This document shows, one piece after another, positions 48,762 to 60,369 of a stretch of DNA of 64,000 nucleotides (its first letter is position 1; each line of letters opens with the position of its first letter). Where the stretch lies: the NCBI GenBank assembly GCA_949317995.1, contig OX439044.1, positions 29,584,733 to 29,648,732 of the forward strand, read 5' to 3'. The notes below the pieces were generated by a model that was given only the letters and a program-made list of their open reading frames with translations, was not told the origin of the DNA and searched no databases. The DNA comes from Acholoe squamosa (taxonomy: Eukaryota; Annelida; Polychaeta; Phyllodocida; Polynoidae). The position numbers and the translations under genes are program-made.

Positions 48762-48772
48762 TTCTTACTTTG

Positions 48773-49575
48773 TTTCAACATACATTTCGCCCTGTGTTGT
48801 AGGAATCTGCACAACTATCCATTGCTTACTATACTAGGGTGAGGTGGGTGTGGGTATGGAGGGGGTCGTGTAGAGTTATGAATATTTTACCTAGAAACGA
48901 ATCCAATCTTACTATAAACCTACGAGTCATCCGTAGCCCAATCCCACCCACCCCCACTTTGGACACCCCAACCATTGCTCCTTTCTCCCAATCGCACACC
49001 CTTGACCCCAGGCGTGTTAGCCCTGTGAAATACCATGCTGGAACACAGAACTGACCCCAAGGCACTCCTCAGGGAGTAAGGAGGGGCCAGGGGGCCAGGA
49101 CCCCCTCAGTCATGCGTGCACATCCCACCCACCTCCATCAAGGATCCATCGTGGTGAGGGGTGAGGACCTCTCCTCCAGTAATACTCTAGGACTCCTCCA
49201 GTGGCGTGACAATCCTACATACAGAAGGGTCACTGTGGAGAGGCAGAGGGTAGAGGGTGAAGCACATTATCTATACCCTTTAACCCCCAACCTTTCCCTT
49301 GGTGGGCCCCATGGGATGTCTCTTTCCAATTTGGGTATGGGGATGGTGCTCTCAGGTGGTAGTTGGTGTATATCTGTTGTTATCGAGGATGTTTCCATGA
49401 TAAAGTTTGACTGTGGTAGAGGTCAGCCCTTACATATGTGTACATTTTGATTTACATTTTCTTTTTTTTTAGCTGTTAGCAATGTCGTGCTGCTATGCAT
49501 GATGCCAGAGTTTCCACAGAATTTTATGAACTGATTTATGTGGTTGTTTATTCCAGTCTCATCGAGTGTACCTTG
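48773..49575. other. No gene recognised
   Basis: GC-moderate DNA with short frames on both strands (for example 49112-49450 plus, 112 codons) that show no motif. Confidence 0.4.
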
Positions 49576-49578
49576 TTA

Positions 49579-49908
49579 GGGAGTGATCATTTTTTAACAA
49601 CAGGGGGGGGGCTGGTGGATTTGAGGGGGGTCAGAATTTTTTCAACCTCTTGACCAGGGGGGTCAGAATTTTTTCACCCCCTTGACTAGGGGGGTCAAAA
49701 TAATTTCACCTGTTTTCAGCAAAAAAAACCCGCACGTTACTATAGGTTAAAAGGACATGTTTGCACACAATTTTTGGCTCTCGTGTGGGGGTCGAAAAAG
49801 ATTTGGCCCATCGAGAGGGGGGTCGGAATTTGTTTTGCGTGTCCGCGCACAAACCCACCAGCCCACCCCCCACTCCCCCCCCCCCGTTGTTAAAAAATGA
49901 TCACTTCC
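49579..49908. mobile_element. PIF/Harbinger-like MITE, copy 4 (330 bp)
   Basis: Left GGGAGTGATCATTTTTTAAC, right complement of GGAAGTGATCATTTTTTAAC, flanked by TTA (49576-49578 and 49909-49911). The interior has repeated GGGGGGTCAGAATTTTTTC units and long C-runs near the right end. It is the longest copy of the family in the window. Confidence 0.82.
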
Positions 49909-50429
49909 TTAGATACACTCGATCTGCCCTATCCTCAAGATGTCTTTATAAATAATCGGCTTTATAGACGGGAACTGATGTATCCTCTATAACTGCCTGA
50001 GTGATTCTCATGAATCTATCCTCAACAGAACGGTCTTAAACATTCAATTACTTTATCATACTCTTTTCCATTCACTCTATAACAGCCCAAAGAGTTTAAC
50101 TTGCCTCCCCATAATTATGCTATCCTCCTCTGCCCTCATCAAAACCTTTAACAGAACCCCACTGAATGCACTTATCAATATTTCCATATGACTCATTATC
50201 ACCTTTTCATGGTCATTAAGTGTAATAAGAGAGGTCCCTTTTATTCTGTGAGAAGCATAGAGCTCCTTCTAAAAGCAATAAATCCCAGGATGTTCTATTC
50301 CTGGAAACACAGAGTAAGTTAATCATGAAATTATCGGCCGAGCTGCTCCGCCTTATAGGCTTTTTTAATGGAGCGTATATTTCCTGTAGAGTCTGTTATA
50401 TAGAGGAGGCAGTGTATCGGGTGGACATT

Positions 50430-50674
50430 ATAACCTTTGGGGGCAGCATATTGTGTTAGTTCACCATTCACTTATTTAGATTGGACGTATCAACTGATGC
50501 ACGAATGCAGCCATGGTGAGTACCTCAGCAATGATGCATTTCTGCATCAGGCCAGCCTTAATGCTCTAAAGTGCCCCATGCACCGATATGCCGCACCAGT
50601 GAATCTGTCCTCAGCAGATATCATTAAATCATGTACCGAATTGTCATTACCCAAGCGGTATTATAAAGGGTTAA
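50430..50674. repeat. TTAA-type dispersed repeat (about 245 bp)
   Basis: The right end reads as the complement of TTAACCCTTTATAATACCG. The left end (TATAACCTTTGGGGGCAGC) is a weaker version. The interior GCAGCCATGGTGAGTACCTC and AATGATGCATTTCTGCATC match the copy at 33336. Adjacent frames at 50437-50718 are not convincing genes. Confidence 0.55.
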
Positions 50675-51691
50675 GGGCTGATCTCTTACCAACTCACATG
50701 CATGAATACATGCTATGAAGTCATGTGTGAGAAAGCCCCCACTAAGTGCCGTTTAATGTCCATTGGAAAAGCACTGTCTGCATTATATGATGCTTCCAAG
50801 CATAACGATATGGCCATACTAACCATTCGTATCCCAAAACGAGGAGTTTCTTGCAAGTGTGGGGGAACTTTAATATTTTATTTGATATTAAATGTAAAAG
50901 TGCAGTAGAAATGATCAGACAGACTAAGTAAAGAGTAACTCGCAATCTACTTAACGTGAATGTGTCTGTATTGACACAGCCACTGTGACAGGCATACTTC
51001 AAAAGGGGAATCACCTGGTAATAATCTTCGTCTGCAGTCCTGAGAATTGGACAATTATATCGATCCACAAAATGTCCAGACTACAAGACCTAGGGAATTC
51101 CCCTAACGCATGCCTTGCACTTTCCCTAAGATCTGACAGAGCAGCCTTAAGCTATTTGCAATAATCACCAGTCCGGATCTCTTTTGTAAAAAGTATTCCC
51201 TACATTCACCGTATCCTGAAAAAAAACACCATTGATGAGTTACATAATTTTGCACTTCCTTCCATAGGAAACATACAACCATTTGGCACATCCTGCCATT
51301 CAGCTACACGTGATATATATCTTTACATAAACTAAACCATCAGGAACATTAAACAACATACCATGTGGTGGCTGCCCCATGGGCATAAGTCTTTGTGAAA
51401 AATAGCTTTGCACTACCTCATCAGTTTCACTCCACTTACCTAACTTGACATCCTTCTATAAACAAGACCAATATTCTCATGAAGATGGAATGGAATATAA
51501 TTTGCCCTGTGGATTATGTCTCTGATATATCACTGATGGTGTATATCACCAGTCAGGGGATATAGGTGCATGTAAAGGTCAGACCAGGTGTTTGGCTATT
51601 TCCTCCAGGGCCTGTGGATGTGACAGGTCCACAGTTTCTTCATCATACTCTACGGTCGATGATATTGACACGACGATGTCGTGAATATAGC
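50675..51691. other. No gene recognised
   Basis: Short frames only, no motif and no element boundary recognised. Confidence 0.4.
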
Positions 51692-51731
51692 GTGTCTTAT
51701 ATACACACACTTGGTAGTGTATATAAGACAC
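51692..51731. repeat. Perfect 15-bp hairpin
   Basis: GTGTCTTATATACAC (51692-51706) pairs with GTGTATATAAGACAC (51717-51731) around ACACTTGGTA. Confidence 0.85.
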
Positions 51732-51749
51732 CTTATAGTTATACACACG

Positions 51750-52050
51750 ACCAAAGTTGGTCAGAGGACAGGAGGAGGATGTGTTTAGGGTTGGTCACAG
51801 GACATGTGTTTTGGGTTGGTCACAGAACATGTGTTTAAGGTTGGTCACAGGACATGGGTTTAGGGTTTGTCAGGGGACATATAGAGGACAGGAGGGGAGG
51901 TGTGTTTAGGGCTGGTCACAGGACATGTGTTTAGGGTTATTCAGGGGACATATACTCATATAGAAGACAGGAGGGGAGGTGTGTTTAGGGCTGGTCACAG
52001 GACATGTGTTTAGGGTTGGTCACAGGACATTTATTTAGGGTTGGTCAAGG
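51750..52050. repeat. 25-bp minisatellite (GGTTGGTCACAGGACATGTG), plus orientation
   Basis: Units of GGTTGGTCACAGGACATGTGTTTAG repeat at exactly 25-bp spacing from about 51790, mixed with CATATAGAGGACAGGAGGGG phrases. The same unit in the opposite orientation fills 53515-53835 and 62264-62945, on either side of the LTR element. Confidence 0.85.
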
Positions 52051-52056
52051 GACATA

Positions 52057-52250
52057 CCGTAGTGGCCTGTTTTAGCACCCCAGGGTTTATAGATTTCAAC
52101 CTGGCTGTACCCCCTGCCCTTTTTCAAGACCGGCGCTTATTCAAGACTTGGTTTATAGTGTGTATTTCAATTTCAATGTCCCTGTACCCCTGGCGCTTAT
52201 TCAAGACCGGCGCTCATTTAAAGACCCGGTGCTTATACAGGCCACTACAG
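52057..52250. mobile_element. TA-flanked MITE with CCGTAGTGGCC ends (194 bp)
   Basis: Ends CCGTAGTGGCCTGT and complement of CTGTAGTGGCCTGT, with TA on both sides (52055-52056 and 52251-52252). The interior repeats the phrases GGCGCTTATTCAAGACCGG. It is inserted in the 25-bp minisatellite. Confidence 0.78.
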
Positions 52251-52285
52251 TATAGAGGACAGGAGGGCTGATGCTATACACCCGA

Positions 52286-52325
52286 GCTCCTCGGGCATAT
52301 AAGGCCTCTTATATGCCTGAGGAGC
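52286..52325. repeat. 18-bp hairpin
   Basis: GCTCCTCGGGCATATAAG (52286-52303) pairs with CTTATATGCCTGAGGAGC (52308-52325) with one mismatch, loop GCCT. Confidence 0.8.
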
Positions 52326-52331
52326 ATACAC

Positions 52332-52418
52332 GGGACTCCCCCGAGGAATCCTATATATATGGGACTCCCACCCGAGGAATCTGATGCACGGGACTCCCAC
52401 CCAAGGAATCCAATACAC
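52332..52418. repeat. 29-bp tandem repeat, three units
   Basis: GGGACTCCCACCCGAGGAATC-type units start at 52332, 52361 and 52390. A further hairpin follows near 52471-52510 (AATCCTTGCTTATAAGA...TCTTATACACAAGGATT). Confidence 0.8.
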
Positions 52419-52608
52419 GGAATCCCTCATGTATAAGACACACCCTGACATCCTGCAGGATGCAGGTAGTGCAATCCTTGCTTATAAGATGTGTCTTATA
52501 CACAAGGATTTACGGTGTTACCAACTACCACCAGCATGCATAAACTCCTTCTCCCAGGGTGAAGCATACATGAACTCCATACATTTCAGGTACACTACTA
52601 ACCTACAT

Positions 52609-52938
52609 AGTATAATCACTAAAATAGAAGGATCTCTTAAAAGGTCATTTTTCAACTCACCAAAATTCTCACTTAAAGGGCCCAGACGGATCTGATAGAG
52701 AATCTCTTTGTGTAGGAGCTCAGGGTATCAGTCTGGACCAGGATTATCAGTAGGTGCCTCGGGAGCAGCTCACAGGACCTCCCATTCAGGCCAGGCCTGT
52801 CCCACACAGAGCTATCCACAAGTCCTATGGTGCACAATGGTCTCTCTTCTCTATTAGATATGTTTGGGACCTTTAAGTGGGGATTTGGGTGAGTTGAAAC
52901 TGACCTTTTAAGAGATCCTTCTATTGTAGCGATTATGA
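52609..52938. mobile_element. MITE with long (~70 bp) terminal inverted repeats
   Basis: The left arm has AATAGAAGGATCTCTTAAAAG, then GTCATTTTTCAACTCACC and CACTTAAAGGGCCCA. The right arm carries the complement of the same phrases with few differences. The interior (about 52690-52860) has no coding motif and contains one GAGCAGCTC word at 52764. The outermost bases are ATAATCACT and ATAATCGCT; the target duplication is unclear. Confidence 0.82.
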
Positions 52939-53059
52939 ACAGTGTGTAGGGCATGGGGTAGTAGTGGTCAGTCTGTATTACTATATACAATGTACTACAT
53001 GTATGTTTACCATATATTATAGCATCAATGTTATTACATTGTACCAGGGATAATGCTAG

Positions 53060-53228
53060 CCACTTGCCAAATCACCAATGGCGAATCCAGGCTCAATTTG
53101 GCTAATGCTAGCCCTCTAAAACTCGTCAAATTGGCTAATAATGGCTTTAGAGGGTAGCCTTAGTGACGACTTTAGGTCGTCAGTGACGACATAAAGTCGT
53201 CACCTGTGACGACCCCATGACGACCTAA
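53060..53228. repeat. Short inverted-repeat region (GCTAATGCTAGCC, GTGACGAC)
   Basis: Inverted copies of GGCTAATGCTAGCC/CCATTATTAGCC phrases, followed by reiterated GTGACGACTTTAGGTCGTCA palindromes at 53160-53225. Possibly a small foldback element. Confidence 0.5.
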
Positions 53229-53472
53229 GGGAGTGGTCATTTTTGAACAAGGGATGGGGTGAGGGTTTTAGGGGGAGGGGTAAAAGAATTCAGACCCCTC
53301 TTGGGGGAGGGGGAAAAGATTTCACCCTTTCTTAATGAAATAGCCTACGTATTACTATAGCACAAAGGGGTAGGGACGAAAAGATTTTGACCCCTCCGAG
53401 GGGGGGGCAAAAAGATTTTGATGTGCCAGCCTGAAAATCCACCACCCCTATTGTTAAAAAATGGCCACTTCC
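53229..53472. mobile_element. PIF/Harbinger-like MITE, copy 5
   Basis: Left GGGAGTGGTCATTTTTGAAC preceded by TAA; right complement of GGAAGTGGCCATTTTTTAAC followed by TTA. The interior has repeated GGGGAGGGGTAAAAGAATTC-like phrases. It is more diverged than the other copies. Confidence 0.72.
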
Positions 53473-53514
53473 TTAAGCTACCATGTGCTGTATGTAGAGC
53501 CATGGTATTGAGGG

Positions 53515-53835
53515 CCATACTTAACTTATATGTGTGTCCTGTGACCAACCCTGAAAACATGTCCTGTGACCAACCCTTATTTGATATCCTCTGACCAACC
53601 CTTAAAAACTTATATGCGTGTCCTCTGACCAACCCTTATAAACTTATATGCGTGTCCTGTGACCATGTGCTGTATGTAGAGCCATGGTATTGAGGGCCAT
53701 ACTTAACTTATATGTGTGTCCTGTGACCAACCCTGAAAAACATGTCCTCTGACCAACCCTGACTTGATGTCCTCTGACCAACTCTTAAAAACTTATATGT
53801 GTGTCCTGTGACCATGTGCTGTATGTAGAGCCATG
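53515..53835. repeat. 25-bp minisatellite, minus orientation, left of the LTR element
   Basis: Units of GTCCTGTGACCAACCCTGAAAACAT and variants, with a larger repeated block GTGCTGTATGTAGAGCCATGGTATTGAGGGCCATAC at about 53487, 53665 and (truncated by the LTR) 53816. The block supplies an intact reference for the LTR insertion site. Confidence 0.85.
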
Positions 53836-53839
53836 GTAT

Positions 53840-54554
53840 TGGGCTGTATGGTTGTGTTGGATGTGTATATTAGGGGGTGTTACTTGTGTTGGGGTTAGCT
53901 AGACTCAAGTGTCTCTCTGTAGACCAGCCCACTCTTAATCCACAGATGAGTACTGCTCTGGATGTGTTTACTGGGTTTTATTGTCCATTCACACATAGTT
54001 ATGATACGTTACAATCCTCAATAGTCCATGGCAATGTCAGTAGCAGAACAGTGTGACTGGCAAGGTGTGTGCATGTAGATGTGGCCGTGTGGAGAGATAG
54101 TGGCTCCAGGCCTAGCTGAGCTGCTCTACTCGTAGTCCATGGTTCGACACCAGGCCCTAGCCTAGCGTCCGCTCTTCATGCCGGCTCCCGCACTTCTGCG
54201 CGGCTCATCCTGCTCGTCTCTACCTGGGTTTCTCTCTGCTCGGTTATTGGCTGAATCCCTCATCACGTGTCCACCGCATGCACACCCCTCCGTCACCGCA
54301 TACGTCCCTGCCTTGGTGTAGGGCCTATCCTACCCCAATCGTCGCTGCTTACCTCATGCTCACAGAATCCTCCTGACCAGATCTCGTCGACTCCATCCGT
54401 CTGCAACATTCCACAGCCTACCATAAACTCTAGCTACCATAAACCCTACACAGGATTCCCATAGCACTCTCTCATATAGCACACAATAAATACAGACATA
54501 ATTGTACCCTGTTATACCCGTAAACTATAATTATTGGCTATTGATGACAAGACA
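53840..54554 (-). repeat. 3' LTR (715 bp)
   Basis: Transcription is on the minus strand. A polyadenylation-like AATAAA lies at 53977-53982 (minus). A TATA-like CTATATGAGAG lies near 54470-54480 (minus), which would place U3 at 54480-54554. One GAGCTGCTC is at 54118. The 65-codon plus-strand frame within it is identical in the other LTR only because the LTRs are identical. Confidence 0.92.
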
Positions 54555-54559
54555 GGTGC

Positions 54560-54585
54560 GGGCGCTCCCCCTCTGTGACTCGAGT
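54560..54585 (-). promoter_or_regulatory. Candidate polypurine tract of the LTR element
   Basis: On the minus strand, CACAGAGGGGGAGCG lies about 10 bp upstream of the 3' LTR start (TGTCTTGTC). A purine run here is the expected plus-strand primer. The gap to the LTR is longer than usual, so this is tentative. Confidence 0.45.
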
Positions 54586-54880
54586 CACCACAAATATGGG
54601 TCTTGTCATGCTACCCTGATATTCTCTATAATGCAGTTTCACATCAGTGTCTTCACATACATCTTATCCACATACATACTATACAATTATATCATCCTCA
54701 GATGAGACAGAGCACAATGACATGTGATACAAAAGTATGCGATCATAACATTGATTACTTCATAGTCTTCTTACTTAGATACATGCTTATTTAGTTTCAA
54801 CAATACATTTCACACTGCTCCCAGTAACATTATGAAGCGCACAACACACTAATATAAATGTTCTTGCTATTATTACTTTC

Positions 54881-54963
54881 ATACATGTGAAAAGATCTGT
54901 GAAAAGGGACTCCCACTTCAGGAGTAATAAGGTCCCTCTTCCCAGTGCAGGACACACATGTTT
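54881..54963. repeat. ~77-bp palindromic repeat, copy 2, nested in the LTR element
   Basis: Arms ACATGTGAAAAGATCTGTG and CAGTGCAGGACACACATGT with AAAGGGACTC and AGGTCCCTCTT inside, matching the units at 39313 and 63343 with divergence. Confidence 0.55.
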
Positions 54964-57900
54964 CTTTGATCATTCTTCCAATATTTCTCCTTTTTGGTCC
55001 AAAACTATAGCCAATTAGCATGCTTGACTTAACATTTAAATCAACTCATTCAAGTCACGACAATAGCCCTTCTTGGCTGTAAAAATACCCTGGTTCTCCA
55101 GTTAACAAACCCGGCTCTTCAGAAATAACCCTTTTTACATTCATTTAGGCATAAGAACAATAAATTCCAAATAATATCATTGCTTGAATGAAATACTACA
55201 TGCAGCATATTCTATTTGCCCTAACAACTACATGAGCTGTCCTCCTTTCTCTCATTCCAGGTGACTCACTTGTTCACCCTGCACTTAGTCCTACCTTACC
55301 AAAACATAGCAGTGTCCATTCACCAATCACTTAACTGTTCAGTGCCTATTGTCTGATTGCAGAGCTTATCAGAAAGTCACTTGTGTGGTCTTCCCTCACA
55401 GTCTCTTTTTGCACATCTTTTGCTGTTACCATATATTACATGTTACACAGAGTTTAACACTAACTGCCAACCAACGTACTCCTGTCAGCAGCTTAGTGCT
55501 ATGCCCAAACCGATTCTCAGTACAGGTAGTCCCCAAGATTTGTACACACAATTCTAATATGACTCATTAAAAGATAAACATTCAATACATATGTTTTTCT
55601 ACATTTCTCTTTAGATCTCAGTCCTGGGTCTCCCTAACCTTCCACCCCTTTTAAAACTCCCAAATGGACTTGGGATAAGATCAATACACACTGGGTGGGT
55701 GGAGGATAGAGAAGTCCTTTCATAAACCCCAGAGTCTCTTTTTATGGGCGCTTCTAATATAATATGGCATCACTCATCTTTCTCAGTCATTGTTAATGAA
55801 TATATCATAGACCACTCTTAAGTCAATATAAAAGTCAACATCCTAGGAATGTGTAATTACCGCCACTCCTAATTAACTTAAATGATGTATACATGCTCTG
55901 TTACCATCCTAGGAATAGGTGCGACTGTTCCTCAGCAACTTTGCATCAAAAACTTATACTGATGTATGCCTTGTTAACATCCTAGGAACAGCTAATACTG
56001 TGTCTGTCCCTCATTAACTTAGCATTGACAACTTATATTGGTGTGTGTCTTGTTAACATCCAAGGTACAGCTGGTGGTTTGGCTGTCCCTCATTAACCTA
56101 GCAGTTGACATCCTAGGAACAACCATTACCCTAGCCCGGTACCATGGCTGGCTGTCCCTCATCAACTTGAACCAATGTTTGCCTATAACAGTTACTTCTA
56201 ATATGTCCCCAGTGCTTGGGCTGATTCACTTATATAATTCCAGTGTCTTCACCATCAACAATACCCTGGTGGGTACATTATGAATCAGGAACTCAGTCCT
56301 ACTATGAAATACCCCAGTGGGTGCATTACAGCTCACCATCCTTGCCTTCATTGCTAATAATTCAAGTGTCTGTACTACAAATACTTCTGTGGGTACACTA
56401 TGATCCTGAGAATACACACACTAGTGAGTTCCATCCAATAGATTTGGGTTATCAAGTAGAATACACAGTACTGAAAGTGGTAGATAGTGGATGGATGGGT
56501 GTCCAGCATCAGTGGCTAGCTGTGCTGACCCACTCAATGCCAGTAACAACAGACTTTGGTCCTGGCTGCTCTGAGAGCTCCTCCCGGAGATCATGTGACT
56601 ACTATACATCAAACCTGTCTTCCTGTTCTCACACTGTCATCTTCTCTCACTAGCTTTCTCCCTCTTCTATTCAATGTTCGTTTAATGCACACTATTGTTA
56701 TGAATCCTCTTCTCAGCAATAGATTATGAAACTCACAGTGAAATACAGACTTTTCACAGAAAGACAAAGATATCTGACCAGCCCCCTACTTCCCTACTCA
56801 ATCCAGGAAAAGGTAGCAGTAGCCCTACACCTTATATCATTCCTGTGGCTGTCTCTCTCCTTCATTTATTAGATACATCAGATAGAAGCTGACACTTAGC
56901 ACACTATGAGAGCCTCCTCTCGTCATGTCATGGTCTGCTCCTAGTGCTGCCCCGCACTGCTCACCATGGGGCAGGCACCCCGTGCTCAGCTGTTGGCTGT
57001 TACTCCATGTGTGCTCTGAGCCACTCCCATCACTGAGAGTTGCTCCTGGTGCTGCCCCTGCCTGCTCACCACGGGGCGTGCACTCCGTGCACCGCTATTG
57101 GGTCTCACCCAGCACACACAATAGCCCTGCAGCGGTTGATTCTGTACCTATACCTTCATATTGCACCTGCATTATAACCATGTTAATTATCTCTCTTCAT
57201 ATCAGTGTGAGCTGCTCTTATCTTCATGTACATGTGAGCTGCTCCCCTCCTTACCAGTGTCTACTGATGCTAGCTGGCCACTCACAATCCCACAGTTGGG
57301 TATGAGCTGCTCCCTGTGTGCATTGATGCTGTGCTGATCATGTCCAATACATGTACAATCGTTCCCAAGAATCTCTCCATTCTGATGACCACTGCACAAT
57401 GTCATCTGAAATAGATCTGTCACTGATTCTGCTCCCAGTCAGGTATTTGATATAGATGATCAACTTTCATTGATATGCATATAAAGCAGATTTCTAAGGA
57501 TTTCCTGCCTTAATAATACATCACTGCCTTCCTTTTTGCCAACATTGTAAAGATACATGCGGACATTTTCCTCTACATTCTATACGGGAATCACTTCTTC
57601 TGCACCAAAATTATTAAGTTCATGTCTTCTTAAGTATCAGCATAAAGGTTTTGAATGTCATCAACCCTACAAGGAACTCATTTTGTTATTGAGGTGGGGC
57701 TGAGCTCATAAGCAACTTAAGTGTACTTCTCCTTATTGCAGACCATTGTCCTTTACAGAATATATGCACAACATATGTATCTTGTGTATCCTGAAGTTTA
57801 AAGGAAAAATATTGATCCGTTCCATGTGAAATGATGGTCATTTGATCGGCTAAAAACATCGTGAATTGACGCTATTTATACTGCAGAATCAGTCTTTTGT

Positions 57901-60369
57901 GACCAGTCTCTTGTGACATTTGAATGTATGAAACTTTTACCCTAGTATGATATATATGTGCTTATATGTTCCCACAAGACTATAGTTCTATACAGCATAA
58001 TACCTCCAATATCAGCTTCTCTTCTGCAGAGTAATTCTTCATTTGGTTGTTTCTGTTAGATAGGCCTACCTGTGGGGTATGTAATCTGTCTTACTGCCAA
58101 ATCCTACACCCTTGACAGATCCAGGTTATCTTTATGTAGGCCCGCACTTCATGTGTCCGCACTTTCAACGAGCTGCTCCTCCCGTAAGTGCACCCATCGT
58201 GAACACCTGTTTGTGAACCCTAAGTCGCTCCCCTAATAAAAACAATTGGGTGAGCGGCTTCGGACAGTCACTACTGAGCCACTCCAGTGGCCTTCCTGAT
58301 GTCTACATGGGGTGTTCCTTGCACAGCCTCCCCATCTACTACCAGATATACCAGTAACTGAGTACCAGCCTATTGCATTGATATGATATAATATAGTACT
58401 GTACTGTGCTAATGGTATCATCCATAGCAGTGCTGCAGTGTATATTGTGTGATGTATAGTACTGAGCAGTCACAGTGCACAGTGTCTATTATCTCTGTGC
58501 ATTTCCTAACTTCTAGCTTCTAGAAATCCTGCAGTCAATGGCTATGATAGTTCAGGAACTAGCATTTAACGATGGTTTGTTTTTGTTGTTGTTGTTTTTT
58601 TTTTCTGTCTGGAGCTCCTTCCTAGGCCCGCTCTGTAGTAGGTGGCCAATGTGGGGGCTGTGCTTCCTTTGAGCAGAGCATGAGTCCAGTCTGCCTGTAT
58701 GACGGGCACCAACACTGAGTGACTCACCAGCACTTCATTTATACATTATCTGTAGCTAAGGCTGCTTACTCAGGCAGTATGCTGGGCTGCCCCTCTCTAT
58801 CCCTATTGCTATCAGTAGATGTCTGCCTCATACTATCTGCTTATTTCTTTTAACATGAGTCATGATACCTCTACTTGGTTGAACGTTGCTGTGGGGTTGA
58901 GCTGCTCCTTGTCGACATTACTGGCCCTTTGTGAGCAGCAGTCAATAACGTATGTCATCATGCCAACTGTGCACTCCTTCTGCTGTGTACCAAATGCAAA
59001 TGTGTACCCCAGCTGCTACTTCAACACTACAGATATTGTCTATCAGTCTTCTTACAATCTTCTACCAATATCCACATCCACTTCTTTAAATAATTGTCTT
59101 GATGTAACCAAGAAAGGTAAAGCACATGGCACACAATAGCCCTTCCAGTCTAACTCCCTACCTTCATTCAGCAGTCAACTAGAGGGAAATAAATGTGCCT
59201 CTCCTGTTCCAATACCTCCTCGTACATTGTGCTTGCCTGACAACATCAAAGTCTTATGGATATAGGCATCCCTCCTGGTGGTTGTACTATACATGTTTCC
59301 TAGAACTGAGCACAAAACCATGTAAGGTCTGTGGGCATCCTCCCTCAGTAGACTTGTTCCTGACCATGTTTTCTATCCATCATAGCATATGCTTTTAAAC
59401 AAAGGTAATTAGTATTATGCATAATTATTATGCCTACTCGGTTAGCTAGATAGAGAATGCAGGTTTCTATAGTGACCTAGTAGAGTAATCTAAAGTAGAG
59501 GCAAGGTACCCCAGTGAGCCCCTGCCGCTGTCAGTGCTGAGCTGCTCATGTTGTGAGTCATCCCGCCTACGTGACCCTGAACAGCTTCTCTCACTAAAAA
59601 AAAACAACAACAAGCGACGAGCTGCTCTCTAGGCACACCCCTATTTCAGTAGACTGCCTGTAGGGTAGAGTAAGGTGGAAGTCCTTGATCATTACTGCAT
59701 TCCTCACCTCCTGTGTCCACTAAGTGTATAACCACTTTACTGCTGATCTGCATTCACACTGCTTATCCAGGCAGCATGGTGGGCTGCCCCTCTCTGTCCC
59801 CCTCTGCTATTGTGGGTGTCTACCTCTACCCATGATAGGTTGTTTCAGTGGGCACTCACATTAATGGCTCACATGCTATTACTCCCATATACCTTTGTTT
59901 GGTTCAATTACAGTTTAATCATTAGGCCCATACTGCTGTTTGTGGAAGGTTCACATACATATATCAGGCCTACCTGTCAGTGTCCCAACTGTCTGCTGTC
60001 TCCCCTGTTAGGGTATACATAAATCACATTGTATGGATATTGCAGAGGAATCACTGGTTATCAAATGGTCCATCCCTAGTATTACAGTGAGTAACCACCT
60101 TGCATGGTGGCTGCTCCACCAGTACCTGCCGAGTCACTCATCTAGGCACAGCATGCCAGCTGTTACACACAAAAAAAAAAAACACACATACCACACATAC
60201 ACCCTGTATGTTACTCGAGCAGCTCCCTTGGCTGCGGGCTGATATCCCTTTTTATCAGTCTTGCGGTTTGAGTGAGGGAGGGTGGTGTGCTCTGGCCCCC
60301 GGACCCCTAGGTGTACCAGGTGCAGGGGGTGGGCCGAGCCATTCATCACCTCTCTCCCCAGCCTATGCA
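54964..60369 (-). other. Non-coding interior of the LTR element
   Basis: There is no pol frame on either strand; the longest frame is 136 codons on the antisense strand and repetitive. Degenerate tandem repeats are visible: about five units of ~90 bp with AACATCCTAGGAACAGC and CTGTCCCTCATTAACTTAGC at 55830-56170; three of ~65 bp with CCCCAGTGGGTGCATTA at 56250-56410; a GCTCACCATGGGGC pair near 56958 and 57064; and a ~1-kb-spaced pair with GGGCTGCCCCTCTCT at 58786 and 59780. Eight GAGCWGCTC words lie between 57209 and 60225. Confidence 0.75.

Noticed and set aside
53840-54554. The identical 65-codon frames at 54267 and 61972 as a duplicated gene
   Set aside because: They are in the two LTRs; identity follows from LTR identity and the frame is antisense to the element.
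56243-56653. 136-codon plus-strand frame inside the LTR element, considered as an antisense or env-like gene
   Set aside because: Built on local tandem repeats, no signal peptide or membrane segment pattern, and no motif.
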